DNA of 64,000 nt from Lingula anatina (lineage: Eukaryota > Brachiopoda > Lingulata > Lingulida > Lingulidae): assembly GCF_001039355.2 (NCBI RefSeq), contig NW_019773936.1, forward strand, positions 558,643-622,642, read 5' to 3'. A model generated the notes under the pieces. That model saw only the letters and a list, made by a program, of their open reading frames with translations, made no database searches and was not told where the DNA came from. The position numbers and the translations under genes were made by a program. Positions 1 through 11,283 of the stretch are shown here, piece after piece. The stretch's first letter is position 1; each line of letters starts with the position of its first letter.

Positions 1-11
1 GTTTTATTTAG

Positions 12-1205
12 TCAAGGGACTGTCAACGTTACGAAAGATGGCGCTGGTTACACCCCGATAAACACAATGGGGCCACACTACTGGATGATGGACGTTGACA
101 TGGACTGTAACAAGACAGACGATGGCTGGTTCCAATTAAAGGTAGATCAATCATATTCGCATACAATGGACGCTACTCCATCATATACTTAAGTAACTAT
201 TTTTCCTGCAATTTCCAACGTTTTTCACGTAATCACTAATACCAGTAGGCCTATATCCTATCCAAAATTATAGAGAAAATAACGTTCTATCAACCCGCTT
301 TAGGGTTCGAGGTTTCCGTTTTAACGTCATGAGTAAAAGGAACCAGCTTTAATCTCCAACACAGCAATGACTAAAAAGCGAAATTTACAGCTGAAAGCGG
401 ATTTACATATACTAAGTCGAAAATTTTCAACGGTTTTAGATATAATATACCTTGGTGATTCAGTTGAAAACTCCACAAAAAATGAACCTAGACTATATAG
501 TTTTATGCCCATTGTATGCCTTAAAGCGCGGGGCGGTGCCTTTACGATTACTTTTAGTTATAGAAAGCTTGCCTCAAATCTAACAAGCAATTTTTGTGAA
601 CATGGACGGACGGTTCACTTCCTAAGACACTGAAAACGAGCAGAAAAAATTTCTGTCCATTGTTATAATAAGTTTATTTTTAAAGTTATGATCAATTAAC
701 TCAGAATTTTTAAAAGCCTTTAATTTTGAAATTTTTGAAAAGTGAACGTTGTAGTATGACATTTATAGATTTTTTATGGCAGGGTTTCTTTTCTCATGCG
801 TTTTTGTTTAAAAGAAATCATTTTGTTATGCTACCCTTTTTGTACACCAAGAAAATGTTTTCTCAAACAGACCTTCTCTGAGTAAAGAAAATTAGAAAAT
901 TTCTTTTCTCATGCCTCATAGCTTAAACAAAAAAATCTTGAGATTCACTTTTTTTTCTAAATGATCATGTTTTTTTGTCTAAGGCCTTTGTCGTCCACGG
1001 AGAAAAGAACGACTACATCAGCTGGAACGGAAACAACGGCGAGTGGGAGAGAGGTGTAGAGCAGACGACATGCTGGGGCGACCATAAAAAGTTCTCCGGA
1101 GTCAACAACCACGTCGCCAAATGTGGAGCCATCAATGTTTTCACCTACGGAGAGGGGACACCATGCGTTGTGTCAAAGAGCTTCGGCGATCCTTTGTTGG
1201 GCTGA
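12..1205 (+). CDS. 3' exons of a secreted protein with an alpha-amylase-type C-terminal extension (partial)
   Basis: Two exons are visible. The first runs 12-141, after an acceptor TTTAG at 7-11 and before donor GTAGAT at 142. The second runs 984-1205, after acceptor TCTAAG, and ends in TGA. They join in phase 0 and give about 116 residues. Key stretches are [24 protein letters not shown] and [13 protein letters not shown], with several Cys that could form disulfides. From memory of the family, this pattern (YWMLDVDMDC...WFELK...NNHxAKCGxxNVF) resembles the extra C-terminal domain of some bivalve and bacterial alpha-amylases, which lies after the catalytic barrel and may bind starch. That identification is inference. 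The catalytic part lies off the left edge and cannot be seen. The fit of reading frame and splice phase makes the exons themselves secure. Confidence 0.6.
142..983 (+). other. intron of the amylase-like gene
   Basis: GT-AG intron of 842 bp between the two terminal exons of the left-edge gene. AT-rich with no supported gene. Open stretches on both strands near 330-630 are not bounded by splice signals and resemble nothing known. Confidence 0.6.
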
Positions 1206-3359
1206 GTTCTACACTGCGATTACCCATAGTTGTACACCACACTAACGATATCCGTTACAAGGGTTAATAATGGTGAACGGCCTTTTTCGTAGTTTTTCGA
1301 AAAAAAGCAAATACCCTAATGTTGAAATTTTAGCCGTTTTCAACCTTATCAACGACGATACACTACAAATATTCGATTTCGGGAAATTGTTTTGCAAAAA
1401 AATTATCAGTTAATATAACACAGTTAAAAGGCACGTTTTCACTTGTCTTTGTTGGATACTTTGAGTGATGTTTTATTTCTGATACTTTTGTTATGGTAAT
1501 CAGCTGCCGAAGTCGAACACAAGTGCACACAAACACTGTTTAAGGCAGTGAAGCCGTAGCTTTTACCTGTGGTTTTGCAATCATGACCTCCCACTCTCTT
1601 TTTTTTTCTGGGGACTTAAGCTGAGTGAGCCAAGTAATCGACCTATTTACACAGCTGTTCAATTTTGTTACCAAACCAATGTTTTAAAAGCTAAAACAAA
1701 AGGGGTGTGCATACCATATGGTGATATCTAAAAAATGAAGTCTGTTAATATTTGAACTTTGAGAACACAATTGAAATTGAAAATGGTGCTTTGTTTTCCG
1801 AATCTATATCTCTGCTATCAGATTTAAGTGAGAGAACTTTACCACTCTGAAATGCAATGTATTGATATCAAGAAGCTCCATATTTGGCTACACTGCCCGG
1901 ACTTCGGTGACATGGACAGGGACAGGCGATGGCAAATTGTACAGCCGCTACTCTGTCTAAACATAAAACAAGTCCATACATAATAAACAAATGGTTTATT
2001 CGCCCAGAAACCCTGTGAAATATAATATGTAGATTATACAGTACCAAATTAAAGCAAAAGGCAACATGCTCTAAAGTAAAACACATGGTCCTACGATACT
2101 TTGGGAATGAAATGCGATCTTGAAACAACAACTGCAACGTTAACAAGATACCCACTGTAATAAACTATATAAAAAATAAATGCAATACAACAAGTTGACC
2201 TTTCAACAAACAAGAAAACATGAATCAAAACTGTGAAAGATTTTACCAATTAACATTTAAAAATAGTAATTAAAGAATAAAATGATTTTTGGGATCTTTG
2301 GGAAGCAGATTCTGTAATACATCTTTCAATTCATGCCATTCCACAACATCAAATTGCAATTCAAACAAATTCTATATTATCTCTAATGTTATCCTATGCA
2401 TTATAATTTCACATTTGTAAAATATTTCCTGAAAGGATTGAACCATACTCTATGCATTAAATAAACCATACAATGAAAGTACTAACATACACATTTCAAA
2501 AGAACTACAATCAAAATATACACAGCTTAAATAATTGGTAAGTTGCGTTAGCACCTTAACATCTTACAATTGATGATTGCAGACAAGAATATAACAAAAA
2601 TTGCTACCTGAACATTGCACAAGAAATAAGTGATTAAGTGATTGTCTACTACAGGTGATGTCCATAATAACCCAATGTAATTTATAGAAACTAATGACTA
2701 CAATTTCAGATGTTAATATATTTACTGCAACGTGGATATAAACTTATAAAATAAAACATTGTAAGTCAAATCATTTTAACATAATGCACAGGTGCTTATC
2801 ACATCATGTGATAAACCACTAAGCATCTATCAAAAAAAGAAATGAGAAAAAATTCTATCAAATAAGAGCCAATGAGATCTAAGATAACATCTTTCAAGAA
2901 CCAATGAAGTTAAATATAGCATCTTTCAAGAAAAAACCACAAAGCTGAAGGTAATGTCTTTCATATAAGAACCAAAGTAGATTGCAACTTCTTTTCAGAG
3001 AGCCAATGTATTTGAGTATGTGTTTAAAATGGAAGACTTATGCATTATCAGTCATCAAAATTCAGATCTTTTAAGTTTGAGCAGATGTTGATGTCACAAT
3101 CATAAACAAAAAGTCATCAATCCATAAACTTCAGTCATCCAAGACACTTATCAATTTGACCAAGTTATCATTATTATGAACTTTAAAATGCCTTTAAAAC
3201 TAAGAAAACCTCGATGAACCAAAACACTGATCATTATGACAAAGTAGTTGTTATTGAAACATCAAAATGTCTCTGAAACTCCTAAATGGTTCTGATCTCC
3301 CGAGATCTTTTCCAATTTGACAAAGATCTGATATTAGGTTGGTAGTGGCATCTTATTGC
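1206..3359. other. convergent 3' flanks and UTRs, no coding sequence seen
   Basis: The plus-strand amylase-like gene and the minus-strand mucin-like gene converge here. Possible AATAAA signals lie near 1981-1987 (+) and 1992-1998 (-), so the long 3' UTR of the minus gene could extend to about 2.0 kb. Around 2880-2960 the motif ATCTTTCAAGAA recurs imperfectly two or three times. No other open frame is convincing. Confidence 0.4.
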
Positions 3360-6012
3360 TTAGATTTCATCATCAGAACTATCTGCCAGCAGCATCACCC
3401 TGTCCATGTTCTTCAACTCATGAAACTGGAAAATTAAAAATCAAACAAAGAGTGAGAGTGTTGCACTGCTAATGTGTGGTGAGTTCAGAAACAGCCTGGT
3501 TTCACATTGTCTAAATTTTAAGACAAAACATTTTGGTCTACTTGAAATCGAGATGCATAAATAGAAGTTCACAGTCAATGTAACTGTGGTACCAAATCAA
3601 TAACCATTTTTTTCTTTAATATATAAGGAATAGTAATAATTGGGGTACTGATTCATCTTGGGTAGAAGTGGCTAAAAAATGTTACTCTATATAACAAAAC
3701 CCCCATTTCACTATACAGCTACAGCCCAAAAACTGATCTAAACTTTTAGACCAATATTTTTGTCTGGCCATTAAATTTTTGACAACTGGTGTTAACTATG
3801 ACTATTTGAGCATTATGGCCTCCTCATGAGAACTTTGGTCTCTGAGGGTCTATTCCCACAACTTTAGATCGATCTATCACCGCAGGGAGTCTCACCAGAC
3901 TACCTTCAGATAATCCCCCTTAAGTGTCCGTCCCCGCCCACTACAAGCCGTAAGGGGCAATTAACTTTCGTGTCCGCCCGGCTGACAGCTATTCAGCGCG
4001 AACCCCCAGGGAGTTAGGTCGACCCAAAGTAGGTCGATCTAATCTATGGAAATGGGGTGTGATAGTTCACATGACAGTTAACCTGACAGTTCAGGTGTGA
4101 AATGACATTAATCAATAGTCACAGTAATCATATATCATAATCAAGGGACAGCCGTTGCAGAAATTATTTTGAAAAATGTGTGAAATATCACCTCGACTTG
4201 ATGTGTGATAAGTAACATAATCATCATTAGTGTTTGTTTGTACTTTTTCTATAAACTTAACATCTGAAGCATTGAGGGTTAAAAAACATGTAAGGTAACA
4301 CTAATGCAAATGAAAGGTCAAATGTTACCATGGATACAAATGAAAGGTTATATAAATATACATATCTCAAACATAAACTCTATTTTCATACCTTCTTGCT
4401 GTTATTGGGTTTCTTTTTTCCTCTTCTGTTCTTCTTTCTGCAGTTTCTACAGCACATACAACAAGTAAGTACAACTACAGCCAAAAGAGTGCCCACACAT
4501 ACAGGAATAGCAATACTCAGTATATACTGGTAGTCCTGAAATAAAATAAACAAAATAAGCATGTTGTTACTAAATAATTCAATGCAAGATTCACATGTGA
4601 TTTAAAGTTAATAGAATAAAACATGCCAAGGATTAATATTGGGGCTGGTGTAAATTAGGTATATACAAAATATAGTGAGATTTTCCCAAAAATGAAACAA
4701 AGATCTATGTGTTCTTAGCAGTAAAAAAAAATTAAATATATACATCATTAAGATCAATGTACTGTCATTGAAGGCAAGGGGAGCCACTGTTCAAAATATC
4801 TACATGAAGTAAAAAAGCACTTAATACCCATTAGGATTTAACAATCTATCATTGTCGAATGAAACCTTATTTGTCATAGTTGTGTTCAGTCTACTAGTTC
4901 AAATTATTATAGTATACTAATTCATAAGAGCCATTTCATCTCACATTCATAAAACAGTTGTACTCACATCCCAAAACTGTGCAATTTTTCCATAAAAAGT
5001 TTTGGTGGTATTTCCATGATCTGCAAAAAATGAAAAAAAAAACTTTGTATAAATACCCCAGGCCTTGATAACTGTTTATTTTTCTTCTTTCTGTATCAAC
5101 AAATAGCAAATTATCAAAACATATGGACAGTCAACTGTTAAATACCATTAAAAAGAAAACTGAAAATAATTTCACTTAATAATATTAACCCTAATTGTAA
5201 TCCTTTAAAGCATTTTGGCAGATCTGCAAAGTTGACTCTGGAGCTAAACCAAATGAGGGTAAAATTATAGCCAGACCAATGAAAACTTTATAAATTTTGG
5301 TCATTTACTTTCAAGTGTTTGCCTTAAAGATTCTAAGACCCTAGTGGTCTGAGGGGCTAGTAGACATATAAGTTTATGGCACAGAAAACAACAGCAAAAA
5401 AAAAAAAGCACCTGTTGAGACAGGCACACCTGGTCCTTTATCTGCTGATGGAGGTGTGTTGACTCCAGTTGTACTGGTATTGACAGGAGTGGCACTAGGC
5501 TGACCTGATGTCTGTGTACCAATAACTCTGGGAGTACCAGTACCACCTGTACTGCTGGGGGTGGGAGCAGTACCCCTGGGTGTGGTACTGGCACCTGCTG
5601 GTGTGGGTGTGGGTGTGGGAGCAGGGGTGGCCCCCTGTATTGCACTGGGCTGAACTTGGGTAGTTGTGGCAGAAATATTTGTTTGAGGAGCAAGTGTTGT
5701 CACAGGGCTTGTAGTCTGGTCAACTGCTGTTCCTCCAGTGGTAGGCACAGGTGCTGTGGTATTGAGGAGTACACTGGTGCTTGTTCCTGTGGGAGCCGAG
5801 CTGGTGACAGTATCATTTGCAGTGTTGTTGTTTGAAGAACCATTGACGGATACTGGGTTTGCCTCCACACTGATGTTAACATTGCCAGATGCCCCATTGG
5901 TTGTTAATGGCAAAGTCACTTGTTCAGTTTGCCCAACTGAATAGTCAAAGTGTACAGCAACCAAGCCCAAAACAAAACAAAGTTTGTAATGGAAGGCAGT
6001 CAATGATACCAT
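3360..6012 (-). CDS. mucin-like single-pass type I membrane protein
   Basis: Four coding exons on the minus strand join in frame: 6012-5412, 5020-4968, 4535-4392 and 3425-3360, with GT-AG borders. They encode 287 aa. The start at 6012 is followed by a hydrophobic signal peptide (LCFVLGLVAVHF) ending near VGQ. Residues 30-200 are almost entirely Thr, Ser, Pro, Gly, Ala and Asn with many N-x-S/T sites, a mucin-like stalk with a PTPTPTPAG core. Exon 3 encodes the membrane span (YILSIAIPVCVGTLLAVVVL), then a Cys cluster TCCMCCRNC that may be palmitoylated and a basic KKNRRGKKK tract. The tail ends in an acidic LLADSSDDEI. Role unknown; the layout suggests a heavily O-glycosylated cell-surface protein. 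I do not recognise a named family, and stalks of this kind evolve too fast for a safe orthology call. Confidence 0.8.
3845..4057. mobile_element. MITE-like element with imperfect terminal inverted repeats
   Basis: The left end reads TATTCCCACAACTTTAGATC and the right end, in reverse complement, CCCATTTCCATAGATTAGAT. The AGGGAGT motifs near both ends are shared with the element at 58601-58810, which starts CATTCCCACAGATTTTGGAT. It lies inside the third intron of the mucin-like gene. No coding capacity. Confidence 0.45.
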
Positions 6013-6228
6013 TATGGTAAATGCACAATTTCAATGGCGGCTAATGACTTTATCTTTTTATCCAGGTCAGCATAAATAAACCTAGAATGAAAAACACACC
6101 TGATACACCTGCTGTTAGTTATACATCCAGCCACAGTGTTCCAACACAACAATTTAATTGAGATGTATGAGTATGAGAAACTGAAGCATAGTGTGTGTAT
6201 GTATGTAAACAAACAAACAAACAAACAA

Positions 6229-6250
6229 AAAAAAATATATATATATATAT
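6229..6250. repeat. poly(A)/(AT)n tract
   Basis: A run of A followed by alternating AT, preceded by four AAAC units at about 6209-6228. Confidence 0.7.
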
Positions 6251-6369
6251 TTCTTTTTTTTCCCTTACAAATCATTATTTCATATGGAAACATTACCTTA
6301 CTATAACATATTTGAAGTTTCTTGGATTGAAAACAAAAGACAAAAGTGATGCGCTGGGTATAAAATTTG

Positions 6370-6370
<1 letters not shown>

Positions 6371-6430
<60 letters not shown>
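6371..6430. repeat. (CT)n microsatellite
   Basis: Almost 60 bp of uninterrupted CT/TC dinucleotide. It produces spurious open frames rich in Ser-Leu or Arg-Glu. Confidence 0.95.
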
Positions 6431-6431
<1 letters not shown>

Positions 6432-8390
6432 AAACACTACAATTTTTCAGCCAAGGCTACTGCTCAGACACAGCATACTCAAATTCAAGAGGTCCACTAG
6501 ATTCTACGATGCTTTAAAACACAGGTGTTGGTGCACAAACAACAGACATACTACAGAGGGCCTTGACTGAGATGTGTCCTGAATAACCCACAATTCTGGA
6601 GGATTTTATCAGACAGATGTATACATGGATATGAACATGAGCTCTATATTTTTTCTTAGTGTCAGTATTATGCATAAAAATGCCCTTGCCTTAGTATACT
6701 ATCACTATCATATGGACATTTTACAAATAGCTGATACTTTTCAATGTGCTCACAAAAAAATTCTATTCCCTTCCATCTTATGGCATGAATTTAATTGGAA
6801 TACTTCACTTAGTATATGATATCCATGATAATTAGCACATTAAAAAGTAAATTTTGTAGATTTTTGTGGATAACAACAAGAAACTGACCATAAATGACCA
6901 GTGCTGGTAACTAGCATCTGCTGTACATCGACAATCAATCACAACTATAGTACCTCATTAACTAATATGAATCAGTTATTAAATTCGGTGAACAAAGGTC
7001 CCACATCTCCAATTAAATGGAATAACCTTTCCTTGGCTGATAATACATTTTGCTGAAATTAGTCATGAGTGCTACAGGGAGTGAATGATGAGCTAAAATA
7101 TTCTCCCTCAGTATCAACTTCTGCATTGGAAACCACCTGTGTTGATTATGGACAAACTTTTTTATTGAATTTTTTTTAATTGTTAAAGGTAACAAAAGGA
7201 ACAATTGTATAAACACAAAGGTTTTTAAAGTAGCTTTCGGTGAGATATTAAAAAAAATATTAAACATTTTTTTGCTCCCCCTCTCTCCCCCTTCACTCTA
7301 ATTTTGTTACTCAGGAAAGCTGCACAAAATAACTCTCAGCTCTCTATTGGAAGTAAAAGGCATCCAGTTCAAGACATATGTTTAATATTAGGGATTATGA
7401 ATCCAAATAACAAGTTATCTTTATGTTTTTTGGTATCATTATGGTGTCATTTCATTTCTTTTTGGTATTTAGTGAGACCCAATTTAAAGCCATTAATATT
7501 ATAAACTATATAATATATATTAGAAAAAAATGAATGTGGAAACTTAACCATTAGCACAATACACTGAAATACAGCACAACACAACACAATACACTCAACA
7601 AGACTAGTCAAAAGTACACAGGAAATGGTCATTCTCAAGAAAACAGGACAACAGAATAGCAAAATATATTACTGGGTAATAAATATCATTAATACAACTT
7701 AACAAATCTGACTGTTCATCCTCATGTGGTCTGCTGTGTTGGTGCGTGGCTCTATGGCAATATAGAGAACAACCCAACATAAACAAATGGTACAAATTTG
7801 TTAACTTGTGACAAGAATAAATTATCTTGTAATATAAACTAGTCTTTTATATCACCCTATTTTTATGGAAATGGCCGTTTACTGTATTAACTTGATACTG
7901 GACATTTTTTCTCCAAGTGTACTCAGTATTGCGCTGTATTGCGCATTAGGAAGCCATTGTTAGCTGCAACATTCCGAAAATTTTATGTTTTATGTGCTGG
8001 AACATGTTTAAACAATAAAGCTGCTTACTGCAATATGAACATGGTGAAACCAATCTCACCTGTATTTTCCCCAACTTCAAACTGAGCATTTACTAGTACG
8101 AAAAATACCTAATCACAAAGACTGCCAGTGCCACTGTCACTGATGCAGATGGCACTCTCGATAAATTTAACCATTTATTAAATTGTACGAACCGGATTAG
8201 CTGCCGAAACTTCGTTAAAAGTTTCCATTTACAAATATGGTTTTCATACGTACTTAAATATTCGGACGCTTTCAATTTATAACTGCACAAAATACCGAAA
8301 ATACTCATCTGTCTTACCTTGCTTTTTAGTAAGCAGCTTGCAGCCACGACATGAATCACTTTTTTCCTGCCTCTAAGCGAAGGAGAGTAA

Positions 8391-8626
8391 GCGCACTAAT
8401 ACCAAAGACAAGCCATGAGATAAATTCGAGCTATGAAATACAATTGTCTTTGTTTATTACTTTTCGTAAGTAGATCTTAGGATTATGAAATACCACTGTT
8501 TATATAAATGAAAGAGACTAAGACATTGCCTTTTCTTAGCATTGACTTATTGTGTTAAATTAGTCTATAAAGACAATTTTATTTTTCATAAATTTGTAAG
8601 CGCTGAATGTATATATTACATTCTCC
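8391..8626. other. short intergenic stretch
   Basis: AT-rich, between the presumed promoter side of the minus-strand mucin-like gene and the first repeat element. No gene seen. Confidence 0.3.
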
Positions 8627-8800
8627 AGGCCCGTAGCCAGCAATTTCAAAAGGGGGGTTATTTTTCTGAAAAAGTGGACCTTTTCCCATGAAAACTTCAT
8701 GTACCTAGATCAAATCTTATCCAGAGTGGACCTTTTCCCAGCAAAAGGGGCGGTTCTTTCGAACCCCCCGACCCCCCCCCCCTCCCCCGGCTACGGGCCT
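8627..8800. mobile_element. MITE with CAGGCCCGTAGCC terminal inverted repeats, copy 1
   Basis: It begins CAGGCCCGTAGCCAGCAATT and ends with GGCTACGGGCCT, a clear inverted pair. Inside are a G-rich stretch on the left, a C-rich stretch on the right, and two copies of AGTGGACCTTTTCCCA. Two more copies of the family occur in this window at 10006-10068 (truncated) and 17666-17891. No coding capacity, so non-autonomous. Confidence 0.75.
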
Positions 8801-10004
8801 GTTCTCAAAGGCCTTAACAGTTTCTCTAAGCTACTTATTACAAGCATTAAAGTATATCAGTCAGGTCGTTCCTGTATTAATACCTACTAATTCCTGTACT
8901 AATACCTGACTTAAAACACGAAAAAAATAAAAAATGGATGAATAAAATAAAATAAAAATAAGTTAATAAATAGATAAATTGAAAAAGCCAGAATTAGGCA
9001 ATTACTACACAAAATGTGAGCGTCAGTCTCTCTTTATTTATTTTTACTAATGTTTCATTTATTTATCATTTCATATGTAGCACATTCCATTAAAAACTTC
9101 AAGGCCCTAAATGCACTGTACAGGTATATTAAACTTTAAAATAAACAACAATAAAGTGGTACAAACGTCGTTTAAAAGTTTAAAGATATTAATAGTTAAT
9201 GTTGGTATAAAGCTTAAGAGAGCTCTCGTCCTTGTCCAAGAACTGGTCGGTATGATAGACAGAATCAGGTGAGGGGGCTTAACACGAGGGAAGATATGCT
9301 CCTGCTCTCATTTTTAAGCATCCGCGTCACAGTCTCGTTTCAGCCACATTGCGGTATCGTTACGTGGCCGAGTGCATTGATGACAAAACTACACTTCAGA
9401 TGCCGATGCATAAGTGGATTACTATGGAGAGTTGGTGCGCTGCACGTTACTTGGAGGATGGGTCCCCCAAAGGCCTATTTACAAGTACGACCTCACATAT
9501 CCTGACTCAGATGCACAAGAGACGGACGGAAGAGAGTGAAGTCGCACCTGGGTCTGGGACGCGAGAATGAGGGGAATGGTTGGAAGACTGAGAAGACATT
9601 GTCGCTGGCGGTTTGTGACACTTTTTGCACTTATGTTCTGCCTCACCACTTTGAATATCTTTTGGGGTGTTGATGTCCTATTTGGAAGGCCTTTTTGGAA
9701 ACTTGCATTGCATGCGAATTTGAGAGAAGTAGAACGATCAGGTAATCCTTTGGAGTTCTTACTTACTATCTTATCTTACTATATGCCGAACCTTCTGTTT
9801 TGATTCTCATCCCAAATACGATTTTTTTTCTATATTTGCCTGTTAACAAATAACAAGCAAGTTAACCTTGCATTAACCGTGGAGTGAAATTTTTGAGCAA
9901 CGTTGGGATTTTTATTTCTTTTTTCAGACATAGGCCCATGTGACATTTAAACTGTAGGCTATTTTAAAATAAAAAGTAAGCACGAGAAAACGCTTTCTTT
10001 AATC
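8788..10004 (+). repeat. duplicated 1.2 kb segment, copy 1 (probable unmerged contig overlap)
   Basis: This stretch is nearly identical to 10056-11283. Copy 1 stops at the single N at 10005, and copy 2 begins inside the C-rich MITE just after it. The two differ by a few substitutions and small indels (for example TACTTAAAG present only in copy 2, at about 11250). The pattern fits two contigs or haplotypes that overlap but were joined end to end, rather than a genomic duplication. It carries an extra copy of the DUF229 first exon at 9567-9741. Confidence 0.8.
9567..9741 (+). pseudogene. extra copy of the DUF229 gene first exon
   Basis: It encodes the same 58 residues and ends at the same GTAATC donor as the functional exon at 10838-11012. 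Only one second exon exists downstream, at 11516. If the duplication is real this would be an alternative promoter/first exon; more likely it is an assembly artefact around the N at 10005. Confidence 0.65.
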
Positions 10005-10005
10005 N

Positions 10006-10068
10006 AAAAAGGGGGGTTTTTTCTACCCCCCTAACCCCCCCCCCCCCCCCCCCCCCGGCTACGGGCCT
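10006..10068. mobile_element. truncated right end of the CAGGCCCGTAGCC MITE, copy 2
   Basis: Starts abruptly after the N at 10005 with a G run and long C run, then ends GGCTACGGGCCT as in copy 1. The left half is missing at the contig join. Confidence 0.7.
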
Positions 10069-11283
10069 GTTCTCAAAGGCCTTAACAGTTTCTCTAAGCT
10101 ACTCATTACAAGCATTAAAGTATATCAGTCAGGTCGTTCCTGTATTAAAACCTACTAATTCCTGTACTAATACCTGACTTAAAACACGAAAAATGAAAAA
10201 TGGATGAATAAAATAAAATAAAAATAAGTTAATAAATAGATAAATTGAAAAAGCCAGAATTAGGCAATTACTACACAAAATGTGAGCGTCAGTCTCTCTT
10301 TATTTATTTTTACTAATGTTTCATTTATTTATCATTTCATATGTAGCACATTCCATTAAAAACTTTAAGGCCCTAAATGCACTGTACAGGTACAGTATAT
10401 TAAACTTTAAAATAAACAACAATAAAGTGGTACAAACGTCGTTTAAAAGTTTAAAGATATTAATAGTTAATGTTGGTATAAAGCTTAAGAGAGCTCTCGT
10501 CCTTGTCCAAGAACTGGTCGGTATGATAGACAGAATCAGGTGAGGGGGCTTAACACGAGGGAAGATATGCTCCTGCTCTCATTTTTAAGCATCCGCGTCA
10601 CAGTCTCGTTTCAGCCAAATTGCGGTATCGTTACGTGGCCGAGTGCATTGATGACAAAACTACACTTCAGATGCCGATGCATAAGTGGATTACTATGGAG
10701 AGTTGGTGCGCTGCACGTTACTTGGAGGATGGGTCCCCCAAAGGCCTATATACAAGCACGACCTCACATATCCTGACTCAGATGCACAAGAGACGGACGG
10801 AAGAGAGTGAAGTCGCACCTGGGTCTGGGACGCGAGAATGAGGGGAATGGTTGGAAGACTGAGAAGACATTGTCGCTGGCGGTTTGTGACACTTTTTGCA
10901 CTTATGTTCTGCCTCACCACTTTGAATATCTTTTGGGGTGTTGATGTCCTATTTGGAAGGCCTTTTTGGAAACTTGCATTGCATGCGAATTTGAGAGAAG
11001 TAGAACGATCAGGTAATCCTTTGGAGTTCTTACTTACTATCTTATCTTACTATATGCCGAACCTTCTGTTTTGATTCTCATCCCAAATACGATTTTTTTT
11101 CTATATTTGCCTGTTAACAAATAACAAGCAAGTTAACCTTGCATTAACCGTGGAGTGAAATTTTTGAGCAACGTTGGGATTTTTATTTCTTTTTTCAGAC
11201 ATAGGCCCATGTGACATTTAAACTGTAGGCTATTTTAAAATAAAAAGTAATACTTAAAGCACGAGAAAACGCTTTCTTTAATC
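10056..11283 (+). repeat. duplicated 1.2 kb segment, copy 2
   Basis: Near-identical partner of 8788-10004. This copy continues uninterrupted into the rest of the DUF229 gene, so it is the one in true genomic context. Confidence 0.8.

Larger units (their letters stand above)
6013..8390 (-). other. 5' UTR and first intron of the mucin-like gene (inferred)
   Basis: Upstream of the start codon at 6012 an acceptor (TTTTTCATTCTAG) precedes position 6081, giving a 69-bp 5' UTR piece at 6013-6081. The best matching donor is AGCAAG|GTAAGACAG at 8318, which would close a non-coding first exon covering about 8318-8390. That exon holds a tiny upstream ORF (MSWLQAAY). The 2.2 kb between them would be one intron with a long CT tract and no convincing coding content. 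This is a splice-signal argument only. Confidence 0.35.

Noticed and set aside
1868-2155. 95-codon open frame on the minus strand
   Set aside because: Lies in convergent 3' flank, no splice context, composition of non-coding AT-rich DNA, no recognisable motif.
6012-6570. Open frames of up to 141 codons on both strands
   Set aside because: Made by the CT microsatellite (Ser-Leu or Arg-Glu repeats).
8093-8359. 88-codon minus-strand open frame
   Set aside because: Overlaps a likely 5' UTR exon with a strong donor inside it at 8318; no protein-like conservation pattern visible.
9269-9570. Two overlapping open frames, duplicated at 10540-10841
   Set aside because: Upstream of the DUF229 start in different frames; repeated only because the segment is duplicated. 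Best seen as 5' UTR or promoter sequence.
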